Source: Ligula intestinalis (Eukaryota; Platyhelminthes; Cestoda; Diphyllobothriidea; Diphyllobothriidae). Taken from it: a stretch of DNA of 64,000 nucleotides. Location of the stretch: the NCBI GenBank assembly GCA_036362985.1, contig JAYGXS010000002.1, positions 7,440,637 to 7,504,636 on the forward strand, in the 5' to 3' direction. Under the pieces are notes generated by a model, which saw only the letters and a program-made list of their open reading frames with translations, was not told the DNA's origin and searched no databases. Positions 30,901 to 42,100 of the stretch are shown here, in pieces (position 1 is the first letter of the stretch; every line of letters begins with the position of its first letter). Position numbers and translations under genes: made by a program.

Positions 30901-31560
30901 TTGAATGGATAAGAGTCGGCCAGTAAGGCATACTCCTGACAGCAAAATTATATTTAAGTCCAGGCATCTGGTTTCCAAATGCAACTGCTGATGATTCTTA
31001 TAATAATAAGGTTTATTTGTAAAGGACATCTTAGGCGCCGTCAAAAACCCCGGAAGGCAGGAAAAAACCTAACCCAAACCCCATCTTTTGCAGTGACTAT
31101 TGCATTTGTTTTGGTCTTTTGCTAGGTCAATAGTGTGCGAAATAAGGAGTTTGTTTTCAGTGAAAAACCTGACTTCTATGGTACAATACTAGAAAAACAT
31201 GAAATAAAATATCTATACATTGTACGTGTTACGGTTTAGCAGTAAGAATACTTGGTGTCTGGAAAAACTGTCAGATACTTTAACTGAGGTGGAGTTAGCC
31301 GCGGTCAGTTTGAAGGCGAAAATATCAGCTGAGGACATCGCATCTTCCGTATATTTGGGTCTGCTCGATACGGAGATTACAATCATTGTCTATTAGCAGG
31401 ATTTTTATAATAACATAGGACGTTGCAGATGTCTGAGTTTGGTCGAGGCAGCTGGAAGCTGATTGCGAAGCACCATCGTCATTCAAGTGCATCGGCATAA
31501 GACACTTGGCCTTTCGTTTGTCGAATATCTAAGTGAGATTGAGTTTTACATGATTAACAT
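27910..31560. other. AT-rich region without a recognised gene
   Basis: About 3.6 kb upstream of the candidate micro-exon. The first exon and promoter of the ankyrin gene may lie here, but none could be fixed. It contains the perfect hairpin at 29971-30003 and a CR1-type tail phrase (CTGCCTTTGAACTCCCTATTG) at about 30233-30253. Confidence 0.4.
29971..30003. repeat. Perfect 15-base hairpin with 3-base loop
   Basis: GACTTGCTGAGTCTG, TTA, then the exact reverse complement. The stem is fully matched. No element or gene edge is recognised next to it. Confidence 0.9.
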
Positions 31561-31797
31561 TTAAACTACTGATATATTATAATAGGAAACAATATATTTT
31601 TTAGTATAGTTGCAGAGAAAATTATTTTCTTTTATAATAATGTTTTATAAACATTGAGACGTTAGTCGAAGAATATTGTAATAGACAAATTGTTCTTAGT
31701 TTTTATTTTTTATTTTTAAGGACTGGAAAAGGAGGCAAGGCACAATTTTGCTCAAGCTTTGATTTGATCGGTTTTTGAAACCGTCATTTGAGAAGTA

Positions 31798-32092
31798 TGT
31801 AGTGGCCCTAGCAGCCACGCTAATCTAGACATCAGCAGCCCCATTGGCTCCCGGGACAAAGCATTCGCCAGCAATTAATGAAGCTCTATTCACTCCGCAG
31901 CCGACCCGAATAGGGAACGGACGCACTACTCCGCGAGTAAACATTCTCTCCATCTAACTCTCCATTCCATTGTGTACACAATAAACTCTTCCTTCTACTC
32001 TTGCCTTCCCAAGACTTCTCCTATCTCCAAAGGAACCCGGATTTGGAAGAATGTAGGTGTAAGGGTTAACCGTCTTAACCTTAACTCCTATA
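31798..32092 (+). repeat. 5' LTR of small LTR element
   Basis: A 295-base direct repeat of 32807-33101, starting TGTAGTGGCCC and ending CTCCTATA. I count 13 differences and no gaps, about 95.6 percent identity. AATAAA at about 31979-31985 could serve as its poly(A) signal. The four bases before it (AGTA, 31794-31797) match the four after the 3' LTR. Confidence 0.88.
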
Positions 32093-32806
32093 ACTGGTGA
32101 CCCCAATCGTGAGATGAACTCTCAACTAAATTTCTGATGTGGCCCAGCTCAATCATCATCAGACCTCCCTCACCTTCAACTAAATTTATCCTGTGTCATC
32201 TCATATTGCCACGAAATGGATAATTTCATTATCGACACCCTGTCGTTAAGCAAGAGGGAGATGCTCCATCGCTCACAGCCCTCGGACCTTAGGCTCTGGT
32301 TCCTTCCCCATCCCACGGAGCACTTTCCCGCTATGAGTGCCAATACCCAGACCTCCATTCCAAACTCTCATTCTACTTCTACTGCCAACGGAGCCCCTTT
32401 CTTCGTGTCAGCGAACACTAACATGGCATACTGATTTGCCATCGAAGTTCAAAGCAGCCAATCAACCTCCCTCCTAGGTAGTCAGGATAATGAATCTCCT
32501 ACAAGATGCCGATGCACGTGTAGTCGAGAACTTTCCTCCTACCGCAGACCCAGTTGCCCACGCGGACGCGAGAAGACCTTTCCTCCTTCCAAGCGGCACT
32601 GGCGGCACTACCCAACCTTACACCTGCCAGCCACAGAAGCTCATGCAGGCGACAACTCTCCCTTCAATCTGGCTCTCGCAAGCTAACCACACGAGCACCA
32701 GCTGTTCGAACCCTGCCGTTGGTACGTACCTCCTTTTTTATCTTTTACTAACCTTCCTTCGTTCCATTTCTTTCATCAATGGACTTCGGTCTTTGAGGGA
32801 AGCACT

Positions 32807-33101
32807 TGTAGTGGCCCTAGCAGCCACGCTCATCTAGACATCAGCAGCCCCATTGGCTCCCGGGACAAAGCATTCGCCAGCAATTAATGAAGCTCTATTC
32901 ACTCCGGAGCTGACCCGAATAAGGAACGGACGCACTACTCCGCGAGTCAACATTCTCTCCATCTAACTCTCCATTCCATTGTGTACACAATAAACTCTTC
33001 GTTCTATTCTCGCCTTCCCAAGACTTCTCCTATCTCCAAAGGAACCAGGGTCTGGAAGATTGTAGGTGTAAGGGTTAACCGTCTTAACCTTAACTCCTGT
33101 A
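32807..33101 (+). repeat. 3' LTR of small LTR element
   Basis: Partner of 31798-32092 with the same length and ends. It is followed at 33102-33105 by AGTA, the target duplication, after which the interrupted CR1-like reading frame continues. Confidence 0.88.
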
Positions 33102-34074
33102 AGTACTGCTTGGTCTTTCTTCTAAATTCGGCTAAACTGTGGCTTTTGCGAATATCGTTGGGTAGGGCATTCCATATGATGGCATATCTTATAGTGTAGA
33201 AATTTGATCGTTGTGCCGGCCTAGCTTTAGCGTTCTGAATTGTATGCTGGTTGTTTCTAGTGGGACGGGAACCGTTTTGGTTTGTTAACATATTCTTGCT
33301 AAGGATGTTATGATTATGTTTCACTTTAAATAGGAAAGTTAAACCATTTTGGAGTCACCTTTGCCAGAGGTGTTTAAGACCATATATATTATACATTATT
33401 GTATAGGAGTCTTGGGCGTCATCGCGTTTGCACAGAAATCTGGTAAAACTTCTCTGGATTCTTTCTAGTTTCTGTCTGTCATCTGATGACATGGTACCGA
33501 AAAATGTTGAGCAGTAATCTAGAATAGGTAAAACGTACATTTTGTAAAGTTTAGTCTGAAAAGTGATTGATGTGAAATTTTTACTTATGAAGCCACAGAG
33601 TCGATTGGCTTTTGGTGCGATTTGTTTAACATGCGGGGATAAGTCAAGAGTATTAGAATAACTAAGACCTAAATCTTTTAAAGATGTTAGCTCTTTTACA
33701 TCTTGACCACTAAAAATTATGGGGGAAAGTTTTAGTGGTCCAAAAATCATGAGATTACATTTTGTTGGTAAAAACGGCATTTGCCACTGAACACTCCAGT
33801 CGTTTAGTTTTTGAAGGCCTCATTCAATTGTTCTATGCACACTTCTTATCGAATTTTTTTATAGGCACATACGAGTTTTAAGTCATCTGCAAATAAAAAT
33901 GTTTTAGCAGAGGTTGATATCGTGGATAACTCATGAATGTAAATGAGAAATAAGAGGGGACCTAGCATAGAGCCTTGAAAAACACCACTGCATCTTGTAC
34001 CTTTTACCGCGAAAACTAGATACGCCTGCGATCGAACTAGCCACTAGACTCATAATTCCGATGAACGGTTTGTT

Positions 34075-35220
34075 TGCTTCTACAAGGGCATAGCCTGAAC
34101 GGTGTGCAAATATCAGTCTGTTAGCCTAAATTGGATTTGTTGTAAGCTGCTGGAACCGATAATCAAGTAGGTGACATTGCAGTTCCTGGAGGAAAACGAA
34201 CTTACTTTCAGGGCTCCAACACAGTTTCAGACAGAACCACACTTGTCTTTCCAGCGTATTGCTCTCGAATGAGCAGTGGACTCGCACACTGGATGAAAAT
34301 GTTAAAGGCGACGTCATAAATGTTGATTTCGGGAAAGCGTTCGATAGCGTGCCACATGAACGTCTGATGTATAAAATTATCGGAAAGTGGCATAAGAGGA
34401 AGCCTGGTGGCATGACTCACAGATTTTCTCACAGGGCGATAGCAAGCGCTGTGCATCGTTGACTCGAAGTTAACTCCCACATCTGTTTCAATTGGCGTCC
34501 CCCAAGGCTCTGTCTTAGGGCCAATGCTCCTCATAATCTATATCAACGAATGTGTCGAAGAAATCGGTTGCAGCACATTCATGTTTGCTGATGACGTCAA
34601 ACTCTGGAAAGCTATCAGGTCTGACGCCGATAGGCAAGCACTTCATGGGAGACTCAATTTACTTAGCAGCTGGCCTCCTCGTTGGCTCTTAAACTTCATT
34701 GTTAGTAAACGTGTAGTTTTAAGGTTCCGTACTAGAAGAACCAATAGGGAGGATGATTCCTTTCAATATGTCTTCAACGGGCAACACCTTTCAAACGTTG
34801 ACGAAAAGAAAGACCTCGGTGTTCTAATAAACTCGTTGCTTCAAACATCCTCGAAATGTCTAAAGGCAGCTAAACGCACGACACAGGTGTTGTTTGTGAT
34901 TAGGTGGAGATTCGTCCACATCGAATACGAAATCTTCAGAAAATAGTACAGTAAGTTTGTTCGGTCCCATTTGGACAACGCCGTTCAGGCCTGGCGTCCG
35001 TTGTACAAGAAGGATTATCTGCAGCTGGAAAGAGTGCAGGCGAAGGCTACGAAGAGATTCAAGAATATCAGTAATCTGCCTTATGAAGACAGATTGACTG
35101 AACTTGATTTATTTGCTCCCAATTACAGGCAATTCCGAATCATCAGAGGCCATTAATGCGCCTTGGAATTTGACGATTTCTTCGAATTGGCTCAGAAGGA
35201 TCATTTTCGAAGTCATCCGT
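34075..35220 (+). mobile_element. CR1-like retrotransposon, 3' half
   Basis: The RT domain reads ICCKLLEPIIK (about 34130), then VINVDFGKAFDSVPHERLMY at 34320, VPQGSVLGPMLLIIYINE at 34498 and MFADDVKLWKAI at 34580. After that come KKDLGVLINSLLQTSSKC at 34807 and HLDNAVQAWRPLYKKDYLQL at 34968. The order and spacing follow the minus-strand element at 35217-38295, with clear divergence. Stops and frameshifts (near 34460 and 34945) disable it. Confidence 0.75.
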
Positions 35221-35236
35221 CAGTCAGTCAGTCAGT
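35217..35236. repeat. (CAGT)n run between two CR1-like 3' ends
   Basis: About four to five CAGT units lie exactly where the plus-strand fragment (34075-35220) and the minus-strand element (35217-38295) meet tail to tail. Short tandem repeats are usual at CR1 3' ends. Confidence 0.75.
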
Positions 35237-38200
35237 ATATTTGAGGGAAAAATAGGCTTGCGCCTTTGAACTCCCTCTTTGTCACATCAAAATCTCAAGA
35301 ATTATAAACAATGTTAACAAGTTTTCAGTCAGGAAAATATAGACAGTCACATGGCGCAGTGGTGTTTCAAGGTTAATTTGTCACATAGTTCACGTTGTGT
35401 TGTAGCATGTGTATATCAAGTCGGTGTTTGAATATCTCCACAGATTGGGACATAACAATGGCCTCGGGAAGGTTATTCCACGGGTCCACGACACGATTAG
35501 AGAAAAAATTCTTCCGTACATCCAATCGTCCTTGGGGCACATAGAGTTTGAAGGGATGCCCCCGGAGATTAGTTGTAGTGGCGAGTTGGAAGAAGTCGTC
35601 ACACATGAGAGCGCAGTCAAAGCCACGCACGATACGGAAGGTTTTTATCAAATCTCCACGTAACTGCCTATAACTCAAAGGATAGAGATTAAGGTTATTT
35701 AGGCGGATCTCATATGGTAGTGAACCTTGGCCTCTTACTAATTTTGTTGCTCGCCGCTGCACCCTCTCAAGTACGTTATAATCCTGCCGCATCCACGGTC
35801 TCCAGGCTTGAATCGCGTATTCAAGATGTGGCCTTATGAAGGTACCGAAGATTTTCGGGAAACAGTCTTCATCAAAAACCGTGAATGCCCGCTTGATGGC
35901 GTACAACATTTAAGTTGCAGTTTTAGCCGCCTTACAACATTGTGTAGAAGGTTTGAGATTGTCTGTCATCAAGATGCCGAGATCCTTCTGTATTTCTGTT
36001 TCTTGCAGAGGGATTCCGTTCAGATGGTAGGGTCGCGCATAAGGCACCGCATTTCGATTTCCCAGGCGCAGCAGAGTGCAATTGTTAGAATTGAAGGACA
36101 GCAGCCATCTATGCGACCACTCGTTTAATCGACAAAGATTTTCCTGGAAGTTATCTTCATCGGCAGCACACCTGATGACCCTCCATATTTTTAAATCATC
36201 TGCAAACATGGCGCACTCGCAGTCCAATTCCTGTACACAATCATTAACGAACAAGAGAAAGAGGGTGGGTCCGAGTACTGAACCTTGAGGGACTCCACTC
36301 TCGATGACTGTCGGCCTTGATTGTTGTCGTCCTACACACACCGTGTGGGAACGTAAGAAGTCTGCCTCCGATACCCATCAGTCTCAACTTATGCAGGAGA
36401 CGTTGGTGTGGAACACTGTCAAAGGCCTTCCGGAAATCAATGTAGGCTGCATGTACAGTTTCTTTTGCATCAATTGCCCTTGTCCAGCTTTGCATCGTAT
36501 AAAGCAAGTTTGTTACACATGACCTTCCCCTACGGAATCCAAATTGCGCATTCGACAATATATTGTGAGTTTCACAATATATCATCAATTGCTTCTTGAT
36601 GATCTTCTCCATTACTTTGCAGCATATGGAGGTCAGACTCACGGGTCTGTAGTTATTCGCAGATGCACGACCACCGCTTTTGTAAAGCGGTGTAATATGC
36701 GCTAATTTCCAGTCCGGAGGAAGTATTCCAGTATCAAACGATTTCTGGCACACTAGTGAAAGGGGTTTAGCTAGCTCTCTAGCAAGTTCCTTGAGCAATT
36801 TGGCAGGAATTTCATCAGGACCCGGAGATTTACATTCCTTCAAGCTTTTTAGTTCTTGAAAAATCGCCTCTTCTTCAAACAAAATATCCCCAATATTTGG
36901 TGCTTCCACGACCTCGTCAATAGTTGCGACGAAGGGAGGTTCTATGGTGAAGACAGACTGAAAGAACTCAGCAAAATGTTCTGCTTTGTTTTTACAGTCG
37001 GAGATTTCGTGACCATCATCAGTTTGCATAACAGGAATCGGGTTCCTGTTACGTGTGCTTTTCCGTAAATAACTGTATAGCAACTTTGGATTATTGACAG
37101 CTCGACGCAGTAGATCGCTCTCAAAGTCCCGTCGTGCTTTGAAAACCATTTTTTTACCTTGTTCCGCTGGATTTTGTACTGTTCAAAATCTTCGTTGCAG
37201 CTTGTGTTGCAAAACTTCTTCCAAAGCTTTCTTTTTTAGTGATCTCTCTTTTGATAGCTCTGTTCAGCCATGGAGGTCGGCTAGATACCTTGGGCACTGA
37301 AAGTGGACAATGACTGCGCATTAGCTGCAACAACCACTCCTTAAATGTATTCCAGTCCTCAGTGACATCCCAGAGAAAAGAAGACCCCAGTCTATTTGTG
37401 ATGCCTCTACTCTCATTTGTGAGAAGTCACCTCGCCATATATTCGACCTTGGTTCGTCTGCTCTAGGAAGTAACGAGTAAAGACCATAATCCCATAAAAG
37501 TACGGCATGATCACTTCGACCTAGTGGAGGTAGGCAGCATACCTCGTCTATAGTGTCGGGATGCTTCGTGAAGACTAGATCTAAACAACTTGCTTGTTGC
37601 CCTCCACGTGCTCTAGTTGAAACTAGGACGTGTTGTGTGAAAATGGCCTCAAGTGTTGTTTTTATCAGATGGTGACCAAAGGTGTTTTTAGAACAATTTG
37701 CATGCAAATTGTTCCAACATATGCTGGGCGCATTGAAGTCACCCATGAGTACAACATCAGGTCGACTTCCTATCTCCTTTATGCACCCCAGTAAACGCGC
37801 ATCTGCATCACTGTTTGTCCGCGGTGGTCGGTAGACAGTCACGGCTTCCAGGGGCTGCGACCCCCGTGCCTTAATTGTCAGCCAAACAGCCTCTATACCA
37901 TGAGTAATCCTTTCAGGCTTCTCGCACACACTTAATTCGTTCTTTACATGCATAGCAACTCCTCCACCCTGGCGTTCCACTCGGTCTCGCCTAAATAGTT
38001 GGTATCCGCATAGCGCCACTTCTGAATCACTGATGCTTTGTGACAGCCAGGTTTCTGTAATTGCTATAACATCAGGGGACCCATCGGCTACCTGTATTTG
38101 AAGTTCATCAAACTTCGAGAATAAACTCTGGGCGTTAGTATAAAGAAATTTCAGCCGGCGAGACTCTGCAGTGTCCAATGCGTTTGGGCGCGAGTTTGCT

Positions 38201-38295
38201 AGTACTACTGGACTGCAGCCGTCATCAGGATTGACTGCTTCCACAGCACTATGGTAGTTTTCTGTATTATTTGGTCCATGTAAACTACAGAGGAA
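35217..38295 (-). mobile_element. CR1-like retrotransposon, nearly full-length ORF2
   Basis: Read on the minus strand, the AP endonuclease spans about 38170-37400 (LKFLYTNAQSLFSKFDELQ, ITETWLS, LMGDFNAPSICW, GRSDHAVLLW). The RT spans about 37150-36000 (SPGPDEIPAKLL, NNYRPVSLTSICCKVMEKII, AYIDFRKAFDSVPH, GVPQGSVLGPTLFL, MFADDLKIW). The C-terminal domain extends to 35373. FADD in place of YADD is common in this clade. Frameshifts lie between 37320 and 37150 and near 36300, and a stop at 35910, so it is inactive. A (CAGT)n run marks the 3' end. The 5' edge at about 38295 abuts another CR1 end. Confidence 0.82.
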
Positions 38296-38625
38296 GCCTG
38301 CCCATATGGACGCTCGACGGAACGACTTCTCGCACAGGGTCATCGGAGTGTGGAACGGGATCCCTGATGAAATGATCCTCTCAGATACTGTGGACACATC
38401 TAAACACAAACCTGATTCTCATTTGCTGAGAAAACGTGACAGATATAATGAAAATAGTGTCAGTTGCAGCAGTTTGCAACTGGCTCACACTTATCGCTCA
38501 TGTTAAGCCTATGTTAATACTATGTAAATATTATTAAGGTTGAACTCTTTTGCAATTTTTGGACACGAATATGGAGCTCAAGGGCAGAAGCCTTTTTTCC
38601 TTAATAAAGTGACTTAAAATGACTT
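38296..38625 (+). mobile_element. CR1-like retrotransposon, last C-terminal codons and tail
   Basis: Codons at 38306-38445 read ARRNDFSHRVIGVWNGIPDE and VDTSKHKPDSHLL, the usual end of CR1 ORF2. A 3' tail with CAAGGGCAGAAGCC and AATAAA follows to about 38620. It is severely 5'-truncated. The endonuclease frame of the adjacent minus-strand element runs through it only by chance. Confidence 0.65.
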
Positions 38626-39032
38626 TCTCAACAGCATTGGTAAAATACGATTTTATACTTCCTCCAGTTTTAATTTCTCGTTGGGTTCTCCAGACATGTT
38701 CTAATACTCAGTACCCTTAGCAGATACTTTGATAGAAGTACCTTGATTCTCCGGGAACTTCACGTTTATAGCCAAATTCGCGGACGTGAACTATCCTACG
38801 ATTGGCATCTGTGCCATAGCTGAATCTTGTGTTCCTATCTACTGTATAGTTGTCATGTCTTTTGAAGCGGAAATAATACAGAAGTCCTTATTTATCTACT
38901 GCAAGGCAAAAATAATTTATTAAAACTTAACCCTGACTCTTTATGCAGGTATCTTTGAATCGGCATTTGTGTTCACCATCTCGGTTATTGTAGGGCGCTA
39001 GAAACGAAGTAGCGTGCATTTTGACGGAAAAG
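38626..39032 (+). other. Upstream region of CDK10
   Basis: About 400 bases between the last CR1 tail and the CDK10 start codon. The promoter should lie here or further left, but no TATA box or other site could be supported. Confidence 0.4.
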
Positions 39033-39110
39033 ATGGATAGTGGTCCTGATGAATTGCGTTGGTTTGGCGTAAAGAAATTACTATACTTCCGAATTCCCAC
39101 AGCTTTCAGG
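39033..39110 (+). CDS. CDK10: CDK10 exon 1
   Basis: Twenty-six codons from ATG, ending FRIPTAFR before GTTTCT. The spacing to GRCRSV in exon 2 equals that of human CDK10 (FTVPPEHRLGRCRSV). The alternative donor at 39065 would give a shorter N-terminus and fits less well. Confidence 0.8.
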
Positions 39111-42100
39111 GTTTCTAAAATATTTAGATTAATCGTGGTTTAGGAAGGACGATGCAGGAGTGTGTCAGAATTTGCAAAGTGCAATAGAATTGGCGAGGGC
39201 ACTTACGGCATTGTTTGTAAGCTGTGTGAAATATACTAATTTCTTTTAGACCGAGCTCGTGATACAATTACCAATGAAATTGTTGCACTTAAAAAAGTAA
39301 GAATGGAAAATGAAAAAGATGGTTAGTGAATTTCGCTAAATAATATTTCTCTAGGAATTCCAATCAGTAGTTTGCGCGAAATCACTCTCTTATTGAGCAT
39401 GAAGCATCCCAATATTGTTCAGCTCAAGGAGGTTGTAGTTGGGCGGAGTCTTGATAGGTAATTTTATCTGTTGGCCATCTTTTTACTAGCGAAAGAAACC
39501 CTATTTGCCTTTCGAGCGTGTTCGCCTAAATGTGTTCTGATCGCTCTCTTTTGTTTGATTTGCTTCAGCATATTTCTTTCGATGGAATATTGTGAACAAG
39601 ACCTTGCCAGTTTGCTGGACAACATGCCAAGTGCCTTTACTGAGGCTCAGGTACTAAAATCTTCCTTATGTTGATGATTTTCTTGATTCAGGTCAAGGGC
39701 ATCATGCTTCAAGTGTTTAAGGGCTTGCGTTACCTGCATGAAAACTATATCCTCCATAGAGACCTGAAGGTCTCTAATCTGTTAATGACAGACAAAGGTC
39801 TTGTAAAAATCGGTAAGTTGAGTACCTTAAAATGCTGAGACGGCATGTTTTAGCCGACTTCGGACTTGCTAGGCCGTCGAACTCTCAGCACCCAATGACA
39901 CCAAAGGTTGTAACACTATGGTACGTGATACTATTTGTTGTATTACTCGCGTACGCCTGACCTTGCTTCCAAACTAAATTGCCTTCGTGTTCGTTGTATT
40001 ATTTTCTGGCCAATTTGTTTCATTTTAACGGAATCTTTTTCAGTTAAAGTAAAATAAAGTATTTATTGGCATATTTAACAGCTGTTAGCCTCAGCTTCCA
40101 TAGTATAGTCAGTTAATAGCATCAACGTTTTTCGATTGCTTGTGTGTGTGGGTTTTCTCCGGTTCGTTATGGTCCTATTCTCACTACGCAAATCCATGTT
40201 TCGGCCTTGCGCCGGCTCGTAGAGAAGAGTTTGCATGATGTAAGTTTCACTCTGAAGTCCCTTATCTCTGGCGTTTGCGAAGGTTAAAACACGTCGGTTT
40301 CTAGGGATTTTTTAGCGTTCGCCACCAACCAACACTGATGACGAATTTTCGACGACTCAGGTGTGCGCGGTCTGACAATTACTGCGGCCGATATGGCCAG
40401 TATACATGTTTCTATCTCTATCGGTTTTCGAGAATGGATCTTCCTCATCCGGCGAGGTTGATCCGAATCCTTCTTCTTATTGCCGGCGTCGAGCCCAATC
40501 TGGGACCTGCTCAAGGATCCATCAGATGGTTCTGTTCCACCTGCGCCAAGCAGATCTACCCAAACCAAGCCTGTGTCTTGTGTGGGCCTTGCAATAACTG
40601 GCAACACTTCCGCGCAAGAGGCACTAATTGCTCGGATCTCACTTCCATCCACCAATACAGCGGCTCATCATACAGGTGCATAACCTGTCGTCATCCACGA
40701 AATGGGCCGGCTCACACTCCTGGACCCTCACTGCCACCACCACCTACGCCGCGGTCCGTCACGACTCAGACTGCCTCACAACAACCCTCAGTACCGCCGC
40801 CGCTTATTTTGCTGACCGTCCCAGACACCTCACCACTTTCTGACCTCAAAATACTGCAGCTGAACTGTAATGACCTTTCTGGTAAAACAGATGAGATCAT
40901 TAAACTCCTCCATGATCATGACATCAAAATAGCTGCTCTCCGGGAGTCAAAGCTGACAGCAAAGTCAAAGGTCCCACGTTTCCCGGGCTTCGACGTCATT
41001 CGAAGAGACAGAGCTCGTAATGCCGGTGGTGGACTGGTCACTTTGGTTCACCAAAGTATGAAATACCAGGAGCTGACCTCTGCAGCAACATCCGCGGACT
41101 CGCCGCTGGAAGAACTCAAGGTACAAGTTACTATTGGACCGTCCAGTCTGACTGTCCATAACGTATACATTCCTCCACAAAGCAGTTGTGATGCCAACTT
41201 CAGACCATCAATAGTCCACATGCTAACGGGTGATTCGAAACTCATCTTGGGTGACTTCAATGCCCACGATGACTTATGGTTCTCTAACCTTTCCTGTACT
41301 AGAGGTGCCTCACTAGCCGAGGAGATCAACAACACCAACTTTGGGGTCCTCAATACGGATGGAACGTCCACGAGACTCCCTCATTCAGGTACTTGCGCTA
41401 GTCCGGACATTTCCATCGTCAGTTGCGACCTATTACTATCTTCCTCTTGGGACTGTCTATGCAAACTGAGCTCTGACCACCTCCCGATAGTTATCACAAT
41501 CAGCACACATGCTTCCCCGATTCGTAACGCTCGCAAGTGCTTTATGCATCTACGTAAAGCCAACTGGCCCGGTTTCCTTAGTGAAACTGAGAATCTCTTT
41601 GACCAGGCCCCTTTCCCTCCAGATGTTCGCCAAGGTGTGCCGATTTTCAACCACATCATGCATACTGTCTCTAAGCACAACATTCCCGCGGGCAAGGTCT
41701 TTGATCCCATCCCAGGATACCCTACCGATGCGGCCACCTTATCAAGAGAGCGTGACGTCGCCCGAGCTCAAAACCCTCAGCACCCGTCGTTACCGGCTAT
41801 GACTTTAGAGATCTCCCGGCTGGTCAATGAACACAAGAGGACCATATGGCAAGAAAAGCTAGCCGCTTTCTCCAGCCGCACCAACACCAGCAAGTTTTGG
41901 CAAACAATCAAATCCATCGGTAGAGGGGCACCTGCTCCTCCCAACCAGGTTATCAAATTCAATGGTATACTAAAGAAGACCGACAGAGACATTGCCAACC
42001 AATTCAATGTGCAATTCACCACGGTTGCGGTCCATAAATCCTCGAAGAATTCGAGGATCGTCAAACACAGGTCGTGCAAACCTTTATGAGTGCCGCTCCA

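Larger units (their letters stand above)
31798..33101 (+). mobile_element. Compact Gypsy-type LTR retrotransposon, internally deleted
   Basis: The whole element is 1,304 bases: two 295-base LTRs around 714 internal bases, flanked by a 4-base target duplication AGTA, the usual length for Ty3/Gypsy integrases. A primer-binding-like TGGTGACCCCAATCGTGA follows the 5' LTR at 32095. A purine run (GAGGGAAG at about 32795-32802) precedes the 3' LTR. The interior keeps a 72-codon start (32216-32434, possibly the beginning of gag) and a TTRAPAVRTLPLV-like stretch near 32690-32720 that resembles a pol end. There is no protease, RT or integrase, so it must have moved with proteins from a full element or lost them after insertion. 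Confidence 0.8.
31560..34010 (-). mobile_element. CR1-like retrotransposon fragment, split by an LTR element
   Basis: On the minus strand the RT part begins near 34010 (QGSMLGPLLFLIYIHELS and FADD at about 33890-33990). It continues with LTSLKDLGLSYSNTLDLSPH at 33700 and the C-terminal segment WNALPNDIRKSHSLAEFRRK near 33150. At 33102 it is interrupted, and the frame resumes at 31797 with FSNDGFKNRSNQS. The AT-rich 3' tail runs to about 31560. A stop at about 33840 and a frameshift near 33800 make it inactive. Confidence 0.7.

Noticed and set aside
33004..33105. Continuation of the CR1-like C-terminus into LRLRRLTLTPTIFQ
   Set aside because: These residues are encoded by the inserted LTR. 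The true continuation lies at 31797 and below.
38296..38409. N-terminal extension of the minus-strand CR1 endonuclease frame
   Set aside because: The same bases encode a CR1 C-terminus on the plus strand. The extension is an accidental read-through across an insertion boundary.
39033..39064. Shorter CDK10 exon 1 ending before GTAAAG
   Set aside because: It would remove the residues that align with the human N-terminus without gaps. The 33-base intron model fits the next two introns better.
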